64,000 nt of DNA from JBBQUN01 sp963698395. GTDB taxonomy: Bacteria > Actinomycetota > Acidimicrobiia > Acidimicrobiales > SZUA-35. The notes under the pieces were generated by a model, which was not told where the DNA came from, made no database searches, and saw only the letters and a program-made list of their open reading frames with translations. Below, in pieces: positions 17,974-26,212 of the stretch. Positions within the stretch are counted from its first letter, which is position 1. Each line of letters starts with the position of its first letter. The stretch spans positions 434,001 through 498,000 of the forward strand of contig CAVOQQ010000003.1 in NCBI GenBank assembly GCA_963698395.1, read 5' to 3'. Position numbers and translations under genes: made by a program.

Positions 17974-18321
17974 TCAGCCGATGTAGACGAGCGCCTCGAT
18001 CTCGATGAGCGCCCCGAGGGGCAGCTCCTTGACCGCAACGGCCGAACGAGCGGGCCGGTGGTCAGCGAAGAGTTCGGTGTAAACCGAGTTCATGACCGAG
18101 TAGTCGGCCATCGAGGTCATGAACACGGTGGTCTTGACGACCTGATCCATCCGACCACCTGCTGATTCGATCACCGCCGCAAGATTGGCCATTGCCTGGC
18201 GCAGCTCGGGTGCGAGACCACCGTCGACGATCGCTCCGTCGGCGATGCCGATCTGTCCACTCGTCACGAGGAACGGGCCTGCAGCAACGACGGGCGTGTA
18301 GGGACCAACAGGTGTGCTCAT
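17974..18321 (-). CDS. RidA family protein (imine/enamine deaminase)
   Basis: 115 aa, a full-length YjgF/YER057c/UK114 trimer subunit. SGQIGIADG, QAMANLAAVIESAGG, VVKTTVFMTSM, YTELFADHRPARSAVAVKELPLGALIEIEALV follow the family order, including the Arg that binds carboxylate and the terminal Glu. It hydrolyses reactive enamine/imine intermediates to keto acids and ammonia. The ATG overlaps the stop codon of the upstream fusion gene by 4 nt (ATGA), so the two are translationally coupled, suggesting that it removes an imine made by that enzyme's pathway (inference). Confidence 0.92.
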   Translation of the reverse strand: MSTPVGPYTPVVAAGPFLVTSGQIGIADGAIVDGGLAPELRQAMANLAAVIESAGGRMDQVVKTTVFMTSMADYSVMNSVYTELFADHRPARSAVAVKELPLGALIEIEALVYIG

Positions 18322-19892
18322 GACGACATCATGCCACCACTCGTGACCGGCCACCTCGGACCCAACCCGTGATGCGTCCAGACCGCAGCGGCGACGGCAG
18401 CGAAGACGGCATCGGAGCCGTTGATCGCCGGCCCATCATCGTCGATCAGGTTCACCTCGACCCGCGGCATGTCGATGGCTCGGGTGATGCCGAAACTCCT
18501 GATGGTCAGATCATGGACCTCGCCGTCGTCATCGACGGTGAGCGCTTCGCTCGTCACCCACGAGTACGCCATGTGAGCAGCCCCGATGCAGTACGAACGC
18601 AGGACCACGTCGTCGAGCGCCTCGCCACAGCGAACGTCGATGCTGATGACGCCATCGTTCACACTCGCCTTCGCCTCGGCCCCGTTCGGGGCGGTGATCC
18701 ACTCACGAGTCGGTTCGATCGCTTGTCGGAGCACCGCTGCTTCGGCCCACCCCGCCGCACGAATCGATCCCGAGACGGGCGGGCCGGCGAGGTCGACCAG
18801 TTCGACGACGAGATCGGGAGCGACCGCCTCGATGGCCGACCGCACACCCGGTGCGTCGGCGATCCTCATCGTGCCGGTGCCATCGCTTCGGATGCCGGCG
18901 GCGACCGGGGGACGTTTGGGACCCCAACGCACGGCATCTTCTCGACTGAGAAGGGCCAGAACCGGTCGATCGTGCTGGTCGGCGAGCATTCGCGCCACCT
19001 CGCCGAGAGTCGACTCGGCCTTGCCGCCGAACGCTCCCCCATTCGCCAGGGGTGAGGCCGGCTCACCACCCGGTTCACACCAACAGGCATCGGTCTCGAG
19101 ATAGGCAGGCTCGACCCACGTGGTCTGGAGCGTCACCGCCCACGGGAGGCCGCCGCCGTCGGGTAGCTCGATCGGCCAGCGATGTTCGGCCGTCGTGCGC
19201 CGGCCCTGGACCTTGCCTGCCGCGGTTCTGGCTTCGTGGAGCGTCTCGCCCAGCGACCAGCCGTCGGCACCGTTCGGGACGGCGATGAGGGCACCGCTGG
19301 GCGCCGTGTCGGCCGCGAATCCACCGGCACCCAAGGCCACCTCGGGTGACACCATCTGCGGTGCGCCGCCCTCGATGGTCGCCCGGCGCGAAGCGGCGTC
19401 GAGATCGCGCGCCGGCGACGCCACGCCATCGTGCGCCCACGCCTCCTTGATCGTCTGCCACCCGGTGCAACGGCAGAGATGCGCCAGGAGCGCCTGATCG
19501 ACCGGTCCCGAATCGTCGCGCTCGACGCCCTTCTGTTCGAGGGCATCGAGCCGCACGATGATCCCCGGCGTGCAGAAGCCGCACTGGCTTCCGCCGGTTT
19601 CGCAGAACCGTGTCCCCCACCGCTCGACCCGCTCGCGAGGCAGCCCCTCGATGGTCGTCACCGAACGACCGCCGACACGGCGCGCCGGTGTCACACAGGC
19701 CACCCTTGGTTGACCGTCGACGAGCACCGTGCAACAGCCACACTGCCCCTGAGGACTACAGCCGTCTTTCACACTCCGAACACCGAACTCGCCTCGCAGG
19801 ACACCGAGCAGCGAGTCACCGACGTCTGCCACCTGCACCGGTTGCCCGTTCAACTCGAAGTCGATCGTCCTGGGCCGCGGTTCGTCTGTCAT
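18318..19892 (-). CDS. Fusion of a CoxS-type [2Fe-2S] subunit with a shortened molybdopterin-binding domain
   Basis: 524 aa. Residues 1-165 are a complete xanthine-dehydrogenase small subunit: Cys45, 51, 54 and 66 (C-x5-C-x2-C-x11-C), then QCGFCTPG and CRCTGW for the second cluster. The remaining 350 residues align with parts of the large Mo subunit (NGGAFGGKAES; RPVLALLSREDAVRWGPKR; IRAAGWAEAA), but a normal large subunit is about 750 aa. The C-terminal segment that should hold the catalytic Glu (GVGE) reads INGSDA. It is therefore either a divergent hydroxylase or an electron-transfer protein. TATCCT six bases before ATG marks a leaderless start. RidA is coupled downstream. Confidence 0.8.
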   Translation of the reverse strand: MTDEPRPRTIDFELNGQPVQVADVGDSLLGVLRGEFGVRSVKDGCSPQGQCGCCTVLVDGQPRVACVTPARRVGGRSVTTIEGLPRERVERWGTRFCETGGSQCGFCTPGIIVRLDALEQKGVERDDSGPVDQALLAHLCRCTGWQTIKEAWAHDGVASPARDLDAASRRATIEGGAPQMVSPEVALGAGGFAADTAPSGALIAVPNGADGWSLGETLHEARTAAGKVQGRRTTAEHRWPIELPDGGGLPWAVTLQTTWVEPAYLETDACWCEPGGEPASPLANGGAFGGKAESTLGEVARMLADQHDRPVLALLSREDAVRWGPKRPPVAAGIRSDGTGTMRIADAPGVRSAIEAVAPDLVVELVDLAGPPVSGSIRAAGWAEAAVLRQAIEPTREWITAPNGAEAKASVNDGVISIDVRCGEALDDVVLRSYCIGAAHMAYSWVTSEALTVDDDGEVHDLTIRSFGITRAIDMPRVEVNLIDDDGPAINGSDAVFAAVAAAVWTHHGLGPRWPVTSGGMMSS

Positions 19893-19898
19893 GGCCGA

Positions 19899-19908
19899 AG
19901 GATATGGT
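19899..19908. promoter_or_regulatory. Two divergent -10 elements sharing two base pairs
   Basis: TATCCT on the minus strand (19899-19904) lies six bases before the ATG of the Fe-S/Mo fusion. TATGGT on the plus strand (19903-19908) lies seven bases before GTG 19916 of the Tat lipoprotein. The two hexamers share the central TA, so polymerase cannot occupy both at once. Confidence 0.6.
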
Positions 19909-19915
19909 CAGGCGC

Positions 19916-20857
19916 GTGCCGAGCCGAGCCCCCCATCTCCTGAGCCGCCGCTCCGTCATCAAGGCAGGGGCGTTCGGCGTCTTCGGCGCCGCCACCGGGT
20001 TCGGCCTGTCGGGCTGCGGGTCGTCGAGCGTCGGCGACACCACCGCTGGGCCCCAGCTCGTGCCGCTGTTCAACCCCAACCGAGTGATCGCCGCCGGGGT
20101 CCCTCAACGCCTGCCGTTCGGGCTGGTCGACAACGGCATCACGCTCACCGGCGATGGCGCCCCGGTACCGGCCAGGGTTCTGCAAGACGGCGAGCTCCTC
20201 GACAGCACCGAGGTCGTGGGGCGGGTCGTCGCCCACGATCACCCCGAGGGAACCGCCGAGCACCAGCACTCCGGCCTTCTGCGCTACTACGCATTGCGCA
20301 CCACGCTTCCAAGACCCGGCATCTACGACGTCGAGCTCGACATCGGCGGCGTGAGTGCCACCGCCCCGGTGCAGGCCTTCGACCCGAGCGAGATCGAGGT
20401 GCTCCTTCCCGGAGCCGCCTTCCCGACGTTGATCACCCCGACGGTCGACGACCCGAGCGGCATCGACGCACTCTGCACCCAACCCGGCGGGCCATGCCCG
20501 TTTCACCGTCACACCGTCGCCGACCTCGTCGAGTCGGGAACACCCATGGCCGTGCTCGTCGCCACGCCGGCGTTCTGCGCCACCGCCTACTGTGGCCCGG
20601 TGCTCGACACGCTCATCGAGGGTGCGCCAGGCGCGCCCGGTGTGGCCATGGTCCACCTCGAGCCCTATGCGAATGCGCGAGCTGTCAACGGCGATCTGAC
20701 GAGCCCCGACCTCCTGCTGGCGCCATCGATGGGAGCGCTCGGCCTCACCTACGAGCCAGTGCTGTTCCTCGTCGACGGCTCAGGAACGCTGGTCGACCGG
20801 ATCGACAACGTCTTCGACCTCAGCGAACTCGAGCCGGCGCTCGCCGCGCTCCGCTGA
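19916..20857 (+). CDS. Tat-exported lipoprotein with thioredoxin-like CxxxxC region
   Basis: 313 aa. SRRSVIK near residues 10-16 is a twin-arginine motif, followed by a hydrophobic stretch and the lipobox GLSGC (Cys34). Residues about 60-160 look like beta-rich immunoglobulin-like segments. Residues 160 onward resemble a thioredoxin fold with FCATAYCGPVLD, where two Cys are four apart, and VLFLVDGSGTLVDRIDN. A membrane-anchored redox or chaperone role outside the cell is likely, but the partner is unknown. GTG 19916 is preferred over ATG 19904 because TATGGT overlaps the latter and gives a 7-nt leaderless spacing. Confidence 0.75.
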   Translation: MPSRAPHLLSRRSVIKAGAFGVFGAATGFGLSGCGSSSVGDTTAGPQLVPLFNPNRVIAAGVPQRLPFGLVDNGITLTGDGAPVPARVLQDGELLDSTEVVGRVVAHDHPEGTAEHQHSGLLRYYALRTTLPRPGIYDVELDIGGVSATAPVQAFDPSEIEVLLPGAAFPTLITPTVDDPSGIDALCTQPGGPCPFHRHTVADLVESGTPMAVLVATPAFCATAYCGPVLDTLIEGAPGAPGVAMVHLEPYANARAVNGDLTSPDLLLAPSMGALGLTYEPVLFLVDGSGTLVDRIDNVFDLSELEPALAALR

Positions 20858-20882
20858 GCCACGAGGCCCGACCGAGAGTCGA

Positions 20883-21206
20883 TCAGCTGAAGGACTGACC
20901 GCATCCGCAGGTGCGCTGGGCGTTGGGATTGTCGATAGAGAACCCGGCCTGCTGGAGACCGTCTTTGTAGTCGAGCGTTGCGCCACTGAGCAGCTGGGCG
21001 CTGGTGGGGTCGACGACCACGCGCACGCCCTCGCCGAAGGTCGACGTGATGTCGTCGGCTGCCGCATCGGCGTCGAAGAACATCTCGTAGCTGAAACCGG
21101 AGCATCCGCCGGGGCGGACGGCGACTCGAAGTGCCAGCGCTTCGTCGCCTTCCTCGTCGAGAAGGGTCTTCAGCTTGCCTGCGGCGTTGTCGGTGACGGT
21201 GATCAT
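20883..21206 (-). CDS. A-type Fe-S carrier (IscA/ErpA/HesB family)
   Basis: 107 aa. The three conserved Cys are Cys35 (GGCSGF), Cys100 and Cys102 (CGCGQSF at the end). ITVTDNAAGKLK and LLSGATLDYKDGLQQAGFSIDNPNA are typical of ErpA. It accepts and hands on [2Fe-2S] or [4Fe-4S] clusters to apo-proteins. The start at 21206 has GGAGGAC upstream. It is divergent from the Mrp-type cluster-assembly ATPase, so this locus handles Fe-S trafficking. Confidence 0.93.
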   Translation of the reverse strand: MITVTDNAAGKLKTLLDEEGDEALALRVAVRPGGCSGFSYEMFFDADAAADDITSTFGEGVRVVVDPTSAQLLSGATLDYKDGLQQAGFSIDNPNAQRTCGCGQSFS

Positions 21207-21331
21207 GCCAAGTCCTCCATGGAGACGGTGCGTCAAAGGCTAGTGGTGCCGTGCACCGAGACGCACACCGCCCACCCGAACTCCTCAACGCCGATCCCGC
21301 CGCGATCATTCCCACCTTCTACCCTGGGTCC

Positions 21332-22555
21332 ATGACGTTCCTGACAGGCAACGATGACCCGAACGACGACCCAATGACGACCGACGCCGCTGCCGCACCC
21401 ACGCCCGACGACGTGATGCAAGTGCTGCGGGGTGTGATCGATCCCGAACTCAACCTCGACATCGTCTCACTCGGTATGGCAAAGGGCGCCAAGGTCGATG
21501 GCAACGTCGTCACCATCACGATCGCGCTGACCACCATGGGCTGCCCGCTACGAGCCCAGATCAAATCCGATGCCTCGGCGCGGATCGCCTCGCTGCCCGG
21601 AGTGTCCGACGTCGTGATCGACTGGACCGAGCTGAGCGCCGATGAGAAGGCCCGCACCATGGATCGGGCCCGCAAGAACGCGGTCGACTCGGCCGGTGAC
21701 ACCGCCATCGCTGCCACCACCAGGGTGCTGGCGATCTCCTCGGGGAAGGGAGGCGTCGGCAAGTCGTCGGTCACGGTCAATCTCGCCGCTGCTCTCGCCA
21801 TGCGCGGCCTGAACGTCGGCATCATCGACGCCGACATCTGGGGCTTCTCGGTTCCTCGAATGCTCGGCATCGAGGGCCGCCTGGACGCTGACGCCTCCGG
21901 TGAGCGACCCATCATCAAACCCCATTCGCTGCCTTTCGGTGCCGGTCGACTCGACGTGGTGTCCATGGGATTCCTCGTCGAAGACGAGGAATCGGCCCTG
22001 CTGTGGCGAGGCCTCATGTTGAACCGCGCAGTCCAGCACTTCCTGGAAGACGTCGCCTGGCCTTCCGACCTCGACTACCTCGTGATCGACATGCCTCCCG
22101 GCACCGGCGACGTCGCCATGGGACTCGCTCGCATGCTCCCCCGAGCCGAGATGATCGTGGTGACCACACCGGCCACCGGCGCCCAGAAGGTGGCCGCGCG
22201 AGCCGTGACCATGGCGAGGAAGTCGTACGTCCGCGTGGCCGGGATCATCGAGAACATGTCGGTGTTCATCACCGACGACGGTCAGCGACATGAGTTGTTC
22301 GGCACCGGCGGCGGCGCAGCGCTTGCCGAGATGTCGGGTACGCCGCTGCTCGGGCAGGTGCCGATCGAGCCGGCGGTGTCGCATGGAGGCGATGGCGGCC
22401 GACCGGCGGTGCTCGGCGAAGGACCGGCGTCGGCTGAGTTCCATCGCATCGCCGACCGCATCGTGACCGAGATCGCACCACCCATCGAGATGGCGGGCTG
22501 TACCGCTCGTCTCCTCGCTGCGGCAGAGGCCGCACTCGACGAGATGGATCTCTGA
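21332..22555 (+). CDS. Mrp/ApbC-type Fe-S assembly ATPase with N-terminal MIP18 domain
   Basis: 407 aa. Residues about 28-105 are MIP18/DUF59 (VLRGVIDPELNLDIVSLGM; TTMGCPLRAQI). From about 135 the P-loop ATPase follows, with deviant Walker A GKGGVGKSS, DADIWGFSVPRMLG and IDMPPGTGD. It binds and transfers Fe-S clusters using ATP. The start at ATG 21332 is supported by TACCCT at 21320-21325, six bases upstream; an in-frame ATG at 21374 is less likely. The usual CxxC near the C-terminus is not evident, so cluster binding may depend on the MIP18 Cys. Confidence 0.92.
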   Translation: MTFLTGNDDPNDDPMTTDAAAAPTPDDVMQVLRGVIDPELNLDIVSLGMAKGAKVDGNVVTITIALTTMGCPLRAQIKSDASARIASLPGVSDVVIDWTELSADEKARTMDRARKNAVDSAGDTAIAATTRVLAISSGKGGVGKSSVTVNLAAALAMRGLNVGIIDADIWGFSVPRMLGIEGRLDADASGERPIIKPHSLPFGAGRLDVVSMGFLVEDEESALLWRGLMLNRAVQHFLEDVAWPSDLDYLVIDMPPGTGDVAMGLARMLPRAEMIVVTTPATGAQKVAARAVTMARKSYVRVAGIIENMSVFITDDGQRHELFGTGGGAALAEMSGTPLLGQVPIEPAVSHGGDGGRPAVLGEGPASAEFHRIADRIVTEIAPPIEMAGCTARLLAAAEAALDEMDL

Positions 22556-22583
22556 CCGAACGCGACAGCTCGGCAGCTGGTGA

Positions 22584-23330
22584 TCAGCCGGCCGTGGGAT
22601 CGACGGGCGGGGCGGACCGTTCGATGACCAACCGCTCGCTGGCAATGATCGACGACGGGACGAGCACTCGCTCGCCGTCTGCCGTCTCGACTTCGACGGC
22701 GATGGGGTGCAGACCGACGATGAGACCGGCGACGTCGCCGGTCTGGATGCGGTCGCCGATCGACACCATCCGCCGAAGCGTGCGTGTGGCGGCCACCTCG
22801 CCGGCGATCTCGCGACCCCCGAGGCCAACGAGCAGCGTGAAACTGGCGGCGACCCCGAAGAAGATGGCGGCCACGCCGAGATTGACGACCGTGGTGTCGA
22901 TCCCCAGCTGAGCCACCGCAAGCAGCACGGCCAGACCGACGATGGTTCCTCGCACCGCGAGCGAGACCTGCCGCTGCACCGCAGCCGAGGCTCGGGCCAG
23001 GGCCGGACCGATGGCGGTGAGCGCGAATGCGCTGAGCACGTTGGCCAAGATCACGATGATGGCGGCCGACAAGACGCGCGGAAGGAACGCGATGAGATCC
23101 TTCGGCAGTTGATCCAAGGCGTCGGGACTGATGACGCCCAGCGCCCCGACGAGACCGGCGATGACGCCCGCCCAGAGAACGAGACTCGACAGTGGCGATG
23201 CCGCCTCCTGCAATGCCGGCGGACGGCTCTCCTTTGCCAGGGCCCGGAAGAGGAACCGCGAGGCGAGGAGACCGACGAGGATCCCGCCGATCAGCAATCC
23301 TGCAACAATGATCCAGTCAGCGCCGCTCAT
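22584..23330 (-). CDS. MscS-like membrane channel protein
   Basis: 248 aa. Three to four hydrophobic helices (about 5-30, 50-75, 85-110 and 125-170) come before a beta domain beginning near VSIGDRIQTGDVAGLIVGLHPIAVEVETADGERVLVPSS, which matches the MscS beta domain. The pore-like helix contains NLGVAAIFFGVAASFTLLVGLGGREI. It should be a small-conductance mechanosensitive or solute channel. Its ATG overlaps the anti-sigma stop codon by 4 nt (ATGA), so it is the last gene of the ECF operon. There is no long C-terminal cage, making it shorter than classical MscS. Confidence 0.85.
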   Translation of the reverse strand: MSGADWIIVAGLLIGGILVGLLASRFLFRALAKESRPPALQEAASPLSSLVLWAGVIAGLVGALGVISPDALDQLPKDLIAFLPRVLSAAIIVILANVLSAFALTAIGPALARASAAVQRQVSLAVRGTIVGLAVLLAVAQLGIDTTVVNLGVAAIFFGVAASFTLLVGLGGREIAGEVAATRTLRRMVSIGDRIQTGDVAGLIVGLHPIAVEVETADGERVLVPSSIIASERLVIERSAPPVDPTAG

Positions 23331-23662
23331 AGGTCTTCCTCCGTCAGCAACAACTTAGAGGTTTCGAAGCCGGCACCGAACAGGTCGGCGAGGACGACCG
23401 CCATTTGCCGGGAGCCGAGACGATTGACGACCCGCTCCTCGACGCGATCCGACAGACCCTCGGGTGGGGCCAGGAGGTTGATCAGCGCCGATGCGATGGC
23501 GGAATGATCGAAGGCATCGCCGCTTCCCGAATCGAGTTGTTCGAGCTTGGCGGCACAGCGCTCGCAATCGTCGACGTGGGCGGTGACGTCGGGGAGATCG
23601 GACGCCTCGTCGGTGTTCAGCCATCGACGCAGGAGATCGGCCGAGGGGTGGCGACGCATCAT
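23327..23662 (-). CDS. Zinc-finger (ZAS/zf-HC2) anti-sigma factor without a membrane helix
   Basis: 111 aa. HVDDCERC gives the HxxxCxxC zinc motif of anti-sigma factors (His29, Cys33, Cys36). The C-terminal 70 residues have no transmembrane segment, so it is soluble. It should hold the ECF sigma factor encoded just upstream until a signal releases it. The ATG at 23662 overlaps the sigma stop codon (ATGA), and its own stop overlaps the start of the MscS gene in the same way, which keeps the three products in fixed ratio. Confidence 0.88.
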   Translation of the reverse strand: MMRRHPSADLLRRWLNTDEASDLPDVTAHVDDCERCAAKLEQLDSGSGDAFDHSAIASALINLLAPPEGLSDRVEERVVNRLGSRQMAVVLADLFGAGFETSKLLLTEEDL

Positions 23663-24261
23663 GACCACTCCCGAAGCGCAGAGGCGAGCTTGCGCCGGGC
23701 TCGCAGGAGACGGGTCTTGACCGTCGGCAGCGGAACGCCGAGCAACCGGGCGATCTCGTCATAGGGCAGGCCTTCGATCTCTCGAAGAACCACCACGCTT
23801 CGAGACAGGTCGTCGAGGGTGTCCAGCGCTCGTTCGAAGTCGCTTCGGACCTGCGCCTCTTCGGCCCGGTGCTCGGGCAGCCGAGCGGGATCGACCGGCG
23901 CTTCCGGCATGTCGATCGGGTCGGTCACGAACGCTCGCCGACTCCGGAGCGCGGAGATCGCGGTGTTGTGCGCGATCCTCATGATCCACCCACGAATCGA
24001 TGAGTCACCTCGGAAGGTGGGCAGAGCGAGCCACGCCTTGAGCATCGTGTCTTGCGTGACGTCTTCGGCGAGCGCCCGATCTCGCACGACCGAGTAGGCG
24101 AGGCGGAAGACCGCATCGCCGTGTTCGACCACCAATTGATGCAGATCATCGGGATCACCCCCCTCGACCCGCGCTCGCTCCCCCGGCGACCCGGTGCCGG
24201 GCGGTAGGGCCCACAGTGAGGGCGTCCGAGAGCGGTGGAGGAAAAAGCGGAATACGGACAC
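23659..24261 (-). CDS. ECF-type RNA polymerase sigma factor
   Basis: About 200 aa. Sigma-2 (LVVEHGDAVFRLAYSVVRD, then AEDVTQDTMLKAWLALPTFRGDSSIRGWIMRIAHNTAIS) and sigma-4 (LDTLDDLSRSVVVLREIEGLPYDEIARLLGVPLPTVKTRLLRARRKL) are complete. The paired anti-sigma gene overlaps its end by 4 nt. GTG 24261 is chosen because it gives normal ECF length and TAGGCT lies ten bases upstream; ATG 24324 would add 21 residues. The sigma factor likely activates its own operon, although no matching -35 element was recognised. Confidence 0.88.
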   Translation of the reverse strand: MSVFRFFLHRSRTPSLWALPPGTGSPGERARVEGGDPDDLHQLVVEHGDAVFRLAYSVVRDRALAEDVTQDTMLKAWLALPTFRGDSSIRGWIMRIAHNTAISALRSRRAFVTDPIDMPEAPVDPARLPEHRAEEAQVRSDFERALDTLDDLSRSVVVLREIEGLPYDEIARLLGVPLPTVKTRLLRARRKLASALREWS

Positions 24262-24782
24262 GACGTTCGGAAGCCTAAACGAGTCGCGTAATTTCGACTT
24301 TTCCTCGGAACTCCAGAGAGACATTCTCGACTTTGCCGCGACTTTCCGACAGCGCCGATCGTCACACCAAGCAGTGACGACAGCAACCGCTACTTGCCGA
24401 CCAGTGTGCAGGGAGATTCGATGAACCAAGCACCACGCCGAGCGGCGAGCATCGACTTCGGTCGCATCGACGATCCGGCGCGAGCTCTCGACCGATCGTC
24501 CCACGCTCGACCGACTCCATGGACGAGGCCGGTGTCGGCAACCTCGGCCCAAGGAGCTGGGCGTGATCGGGTCACCAGGGCATGCGCCGTGCCCTGTGAT
24601 CGGTCAACGGGTCCGTTCCCCCGGCCCGTTCGACCGAGTTTCTCAGGCACCCTCGAGTTGCCTGACCCCGTCACTGGTCCCACCTGAGCACTGCGGGACC
24701 AGCGGCCGGAGCGGCGTGGGGCTGGGTGGGCGATCCAGCCTCACGGCGCTCGTGGAAAGCAACCCAAGGGCGACAACGAGAA
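24262..24782. other. Gene-free stretch upstream of the ECF operon
   Basis: No supported gene or RNA was found on either strand. It must hold the promoter region of the ECF operon near its left end, including TAGGCT reading leftward. The rest shows no repeat or strong hairpin until the terminator at 24783. Confidence 0.5.
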
Positions 24783-24806
24783 AGGCCCCGACCGTTTGGT
24801 CGGGGC
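24783..24806. terminator. Perfect 10-bp terminator hairpin
   Basis: GGCCCCGACC at 24783-24792 pairs with 24797-24806 across a GTTT loop. Plus-strand readers meet CTCTCGGTTTT after it; minus-strand readers meet TTTCTCGTT. The MBL-like gene ends upstream on the minus strand beyond the repeat array, so this is its likely terminator. Confidence 0.75.
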
Positions 24807-24831
24807 CCTCTCGGTTTTGGGGTACTCGGTG

Positions 24832-25020
24832 TCCCCGAGCGAGACACCCGGATGGGCGAAGCCCGCTCGGCGAAGCCGAGCCAGGTGACAGGACGGATCA
24901 TCCCCGAGCGAGACACCGGATGGGCGAAGCCCGCTCGGCGAAGCCGAGCCAGGTGACAGGACGGATCATCCCCGAGCGAGACACCCGGATGGGCGAAGCC
25001 CGCTCGGCGAAGCCGAGCCA
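24832..25020. repeat. Three tandem copies of a ~69-bp palindromic repeat
   Basis: Copies start at 24832, 24901 and 24969. They are nearly identical: the second lacks one C, and the third is cut short at the MBL stop codon. Each contains GCTCGGC-gaa-GCCGAGC, a perfect hairpin with a 3-nt loop, and beside it GGGC-gaa-GCCC. There is no unique spacer, so it is not CRISPR. The copies lie in the 3' untranslated region of the MBL-like gene. Confidence 0.95.
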
Positions 25021-25023
25021 ATG

Positions 25024-25599
25024 TCAGAGCCCGAGGTGCTTCTTGGCTTCTTCGATGTATTGCCCGCGCCCCGGAGCGATGGCCTTGAGTCGGAAGGTCT
25101 TCACCCGCAAGGGGAAGTCGGTGGGGATGTCGCCGGTGAGATGGTCCCCGGCGATCAGCGACCGCTCCTGCTCGAGAAAGAAGACGTGGCGCCCATCGCT
25201 CGGACTGCCCATCGCCATGGCTGCCATGCGGAACTCGGTGGCGTCGATCTTGTAGCCATCGCCGAGGACGGCGTCGGCACCGTCGAACCCTGGCGGAGCA
25301 ACGAGTTCGGCACCGGTGAGTTCCTTGAGCTTGAGTGCTCCACCGGCGTAGGCCGGATCGGGATCGGTCATCACGATCCAACGGATGCGATCGCCACCGC
25401 ACCCACAGAGAACGTCGAGATGGGCCGCATCGCCGGGACCGGGGTCGACGATGACGATCTCGTCGATACCGATCAGGTAGGTGTTGAGCCCTGGCTCGCC
25501 ATCGGGCTCTGCACACGCGATGCGCCGCACCAGCGGGCTCAGGGCCCTGGCGACACCCGGAGTGATGGGTGGTGGTGGTGTTGGTTCTTCGATGGTCAT
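25024..25599 (-). CDS. Metallo-beta-lactamase-fold protein lacking the metal-binding histidines
   Basis: 191 aa. The fold is clear: NTYLIGIDEIVIVDPGPGDAAHLDVL at the start, GGALKLKELTGAELVAPPG after the metal loop, and LIAGDHLTGD near the end. However, where THxHxDHxGG is expected the sequence is TDPDPAYAGG (residues 78-87), so both His, the Asp and the last His are replaced. It should not bind two zinc ions and is probably a pseudoenzyme or binding protein. It lies 30 nt downstream of FxsA on the same strand. Confidence 0.8.
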   Translation of the reverse strand: MTIEEPTPPPPITPGVARALSPLVRRIACAEPDGEPGLNTYLIGIDEIVIVDPGPGDAAHLDVLCGCGGDRIRWIVMTDPDPAYAGGALKLKELTGAELVAPPGFDGADAVLGDGYKIDATEFRMAAMAMGSPSDGRHVFFLEQERSLIAGDHLTGDIPTDFPLRVKTFRLKAIAPGRGQYIEEAKKHLGL

Positions 25600-25629
25600 C
25601 GGATTCGTTGCTCCTCTGCGACGAGTAAG

Positions 25630-26166
25630 TCAGCCGATTTCAGGCCGAGCCGAACGTGATTGATCCGCAACATCGGCGCTGTCTTGGCGACCGGGATGAT
25701 CCCGATCGACGAGGTCGACGTCGATGATGGTTCCATCGCCCGATGGGCCGCGGCGTCCGGGCCATTGTCCGGGGCGTGGGCCTGAGCGGTTGATGAAGGG
25801 CACGGACCAGGAGGTGGCCCGGGCCGCGAGCAGTGGCTCGACGGTCTTGCGAACCGGTGCCAGGAGGAGGACCAGACCCAGCGCCGAGGTGATGAAACCG
25901 GGAAAGCTGATGAGCAGGCCGGCGACGAGGCCGAGCGCTCGACCAGCGACGGCGGTCGTGGTCTCCACCGAGGGGTTGGTGGCGGACTGGATCGTGGAAA
26001 CGAGCAGGCCCGAGGACTGCCAGCGGGCGACCGCCACGCCGAGGAAGCCCAAGCCGAGGAACACCAGCAATGTCAGCCCGAGGCCGATCTGGCCAACCAC
26101 CCATGCGGCGGCAAAGAACTCAGCAACGATGACGCTGAAGATCGCGACTGCCGAGCGGGAGAACAT
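25630..26166 (-). CDS. FxsA family membrane protein
   Basis: 178 aa. The order of helices is typical: an N-terminal helix (FSVIVAEFFAAAWVVGQIGLG), a second (TLLVFLGLGFLGVAVARWQ), an amphipathic region and GLVAGLLISFPGFITSALGLVLLLAPVRK, the signature PGF-(I/L)-(T/S)D-like loop. FxsA is an inner-membrane protein of unknown biochemical role that blocks phage F exclusion in E. coli. TAGACT at 26175-26180 (minus strand) lies eight bases before the ATG, supporting this start. It is divergent from the selA transcript. Confidence 0.88.
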   Translation of the reverse strand: MFSRSAVAIFSVIVAEFFAAAWVVGQIGLGLTLLVFLGLGFLGVAVARWQSSGLLVSTIQSATNPSVETTTAVAGRALGLVAGLLISFPGFITSALGLVLLLAPVRKTVEPLLAARATSWSVPFINRSGPRPGQWPGRRGPSGDGTIIDVDLVDRDHPGRQDSADVADQSRSARPEIG

Positions 26167-26212
26167 CGACGCCAAGTCTACCGGCGCCGAGGCCCTCCCC
26201 GACCGGCATGCC

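Noticed and set aside
24832..25020. Mobile element
   Set aside because: No transposase, terminal repeat or target duplication; only tandem palindromes.
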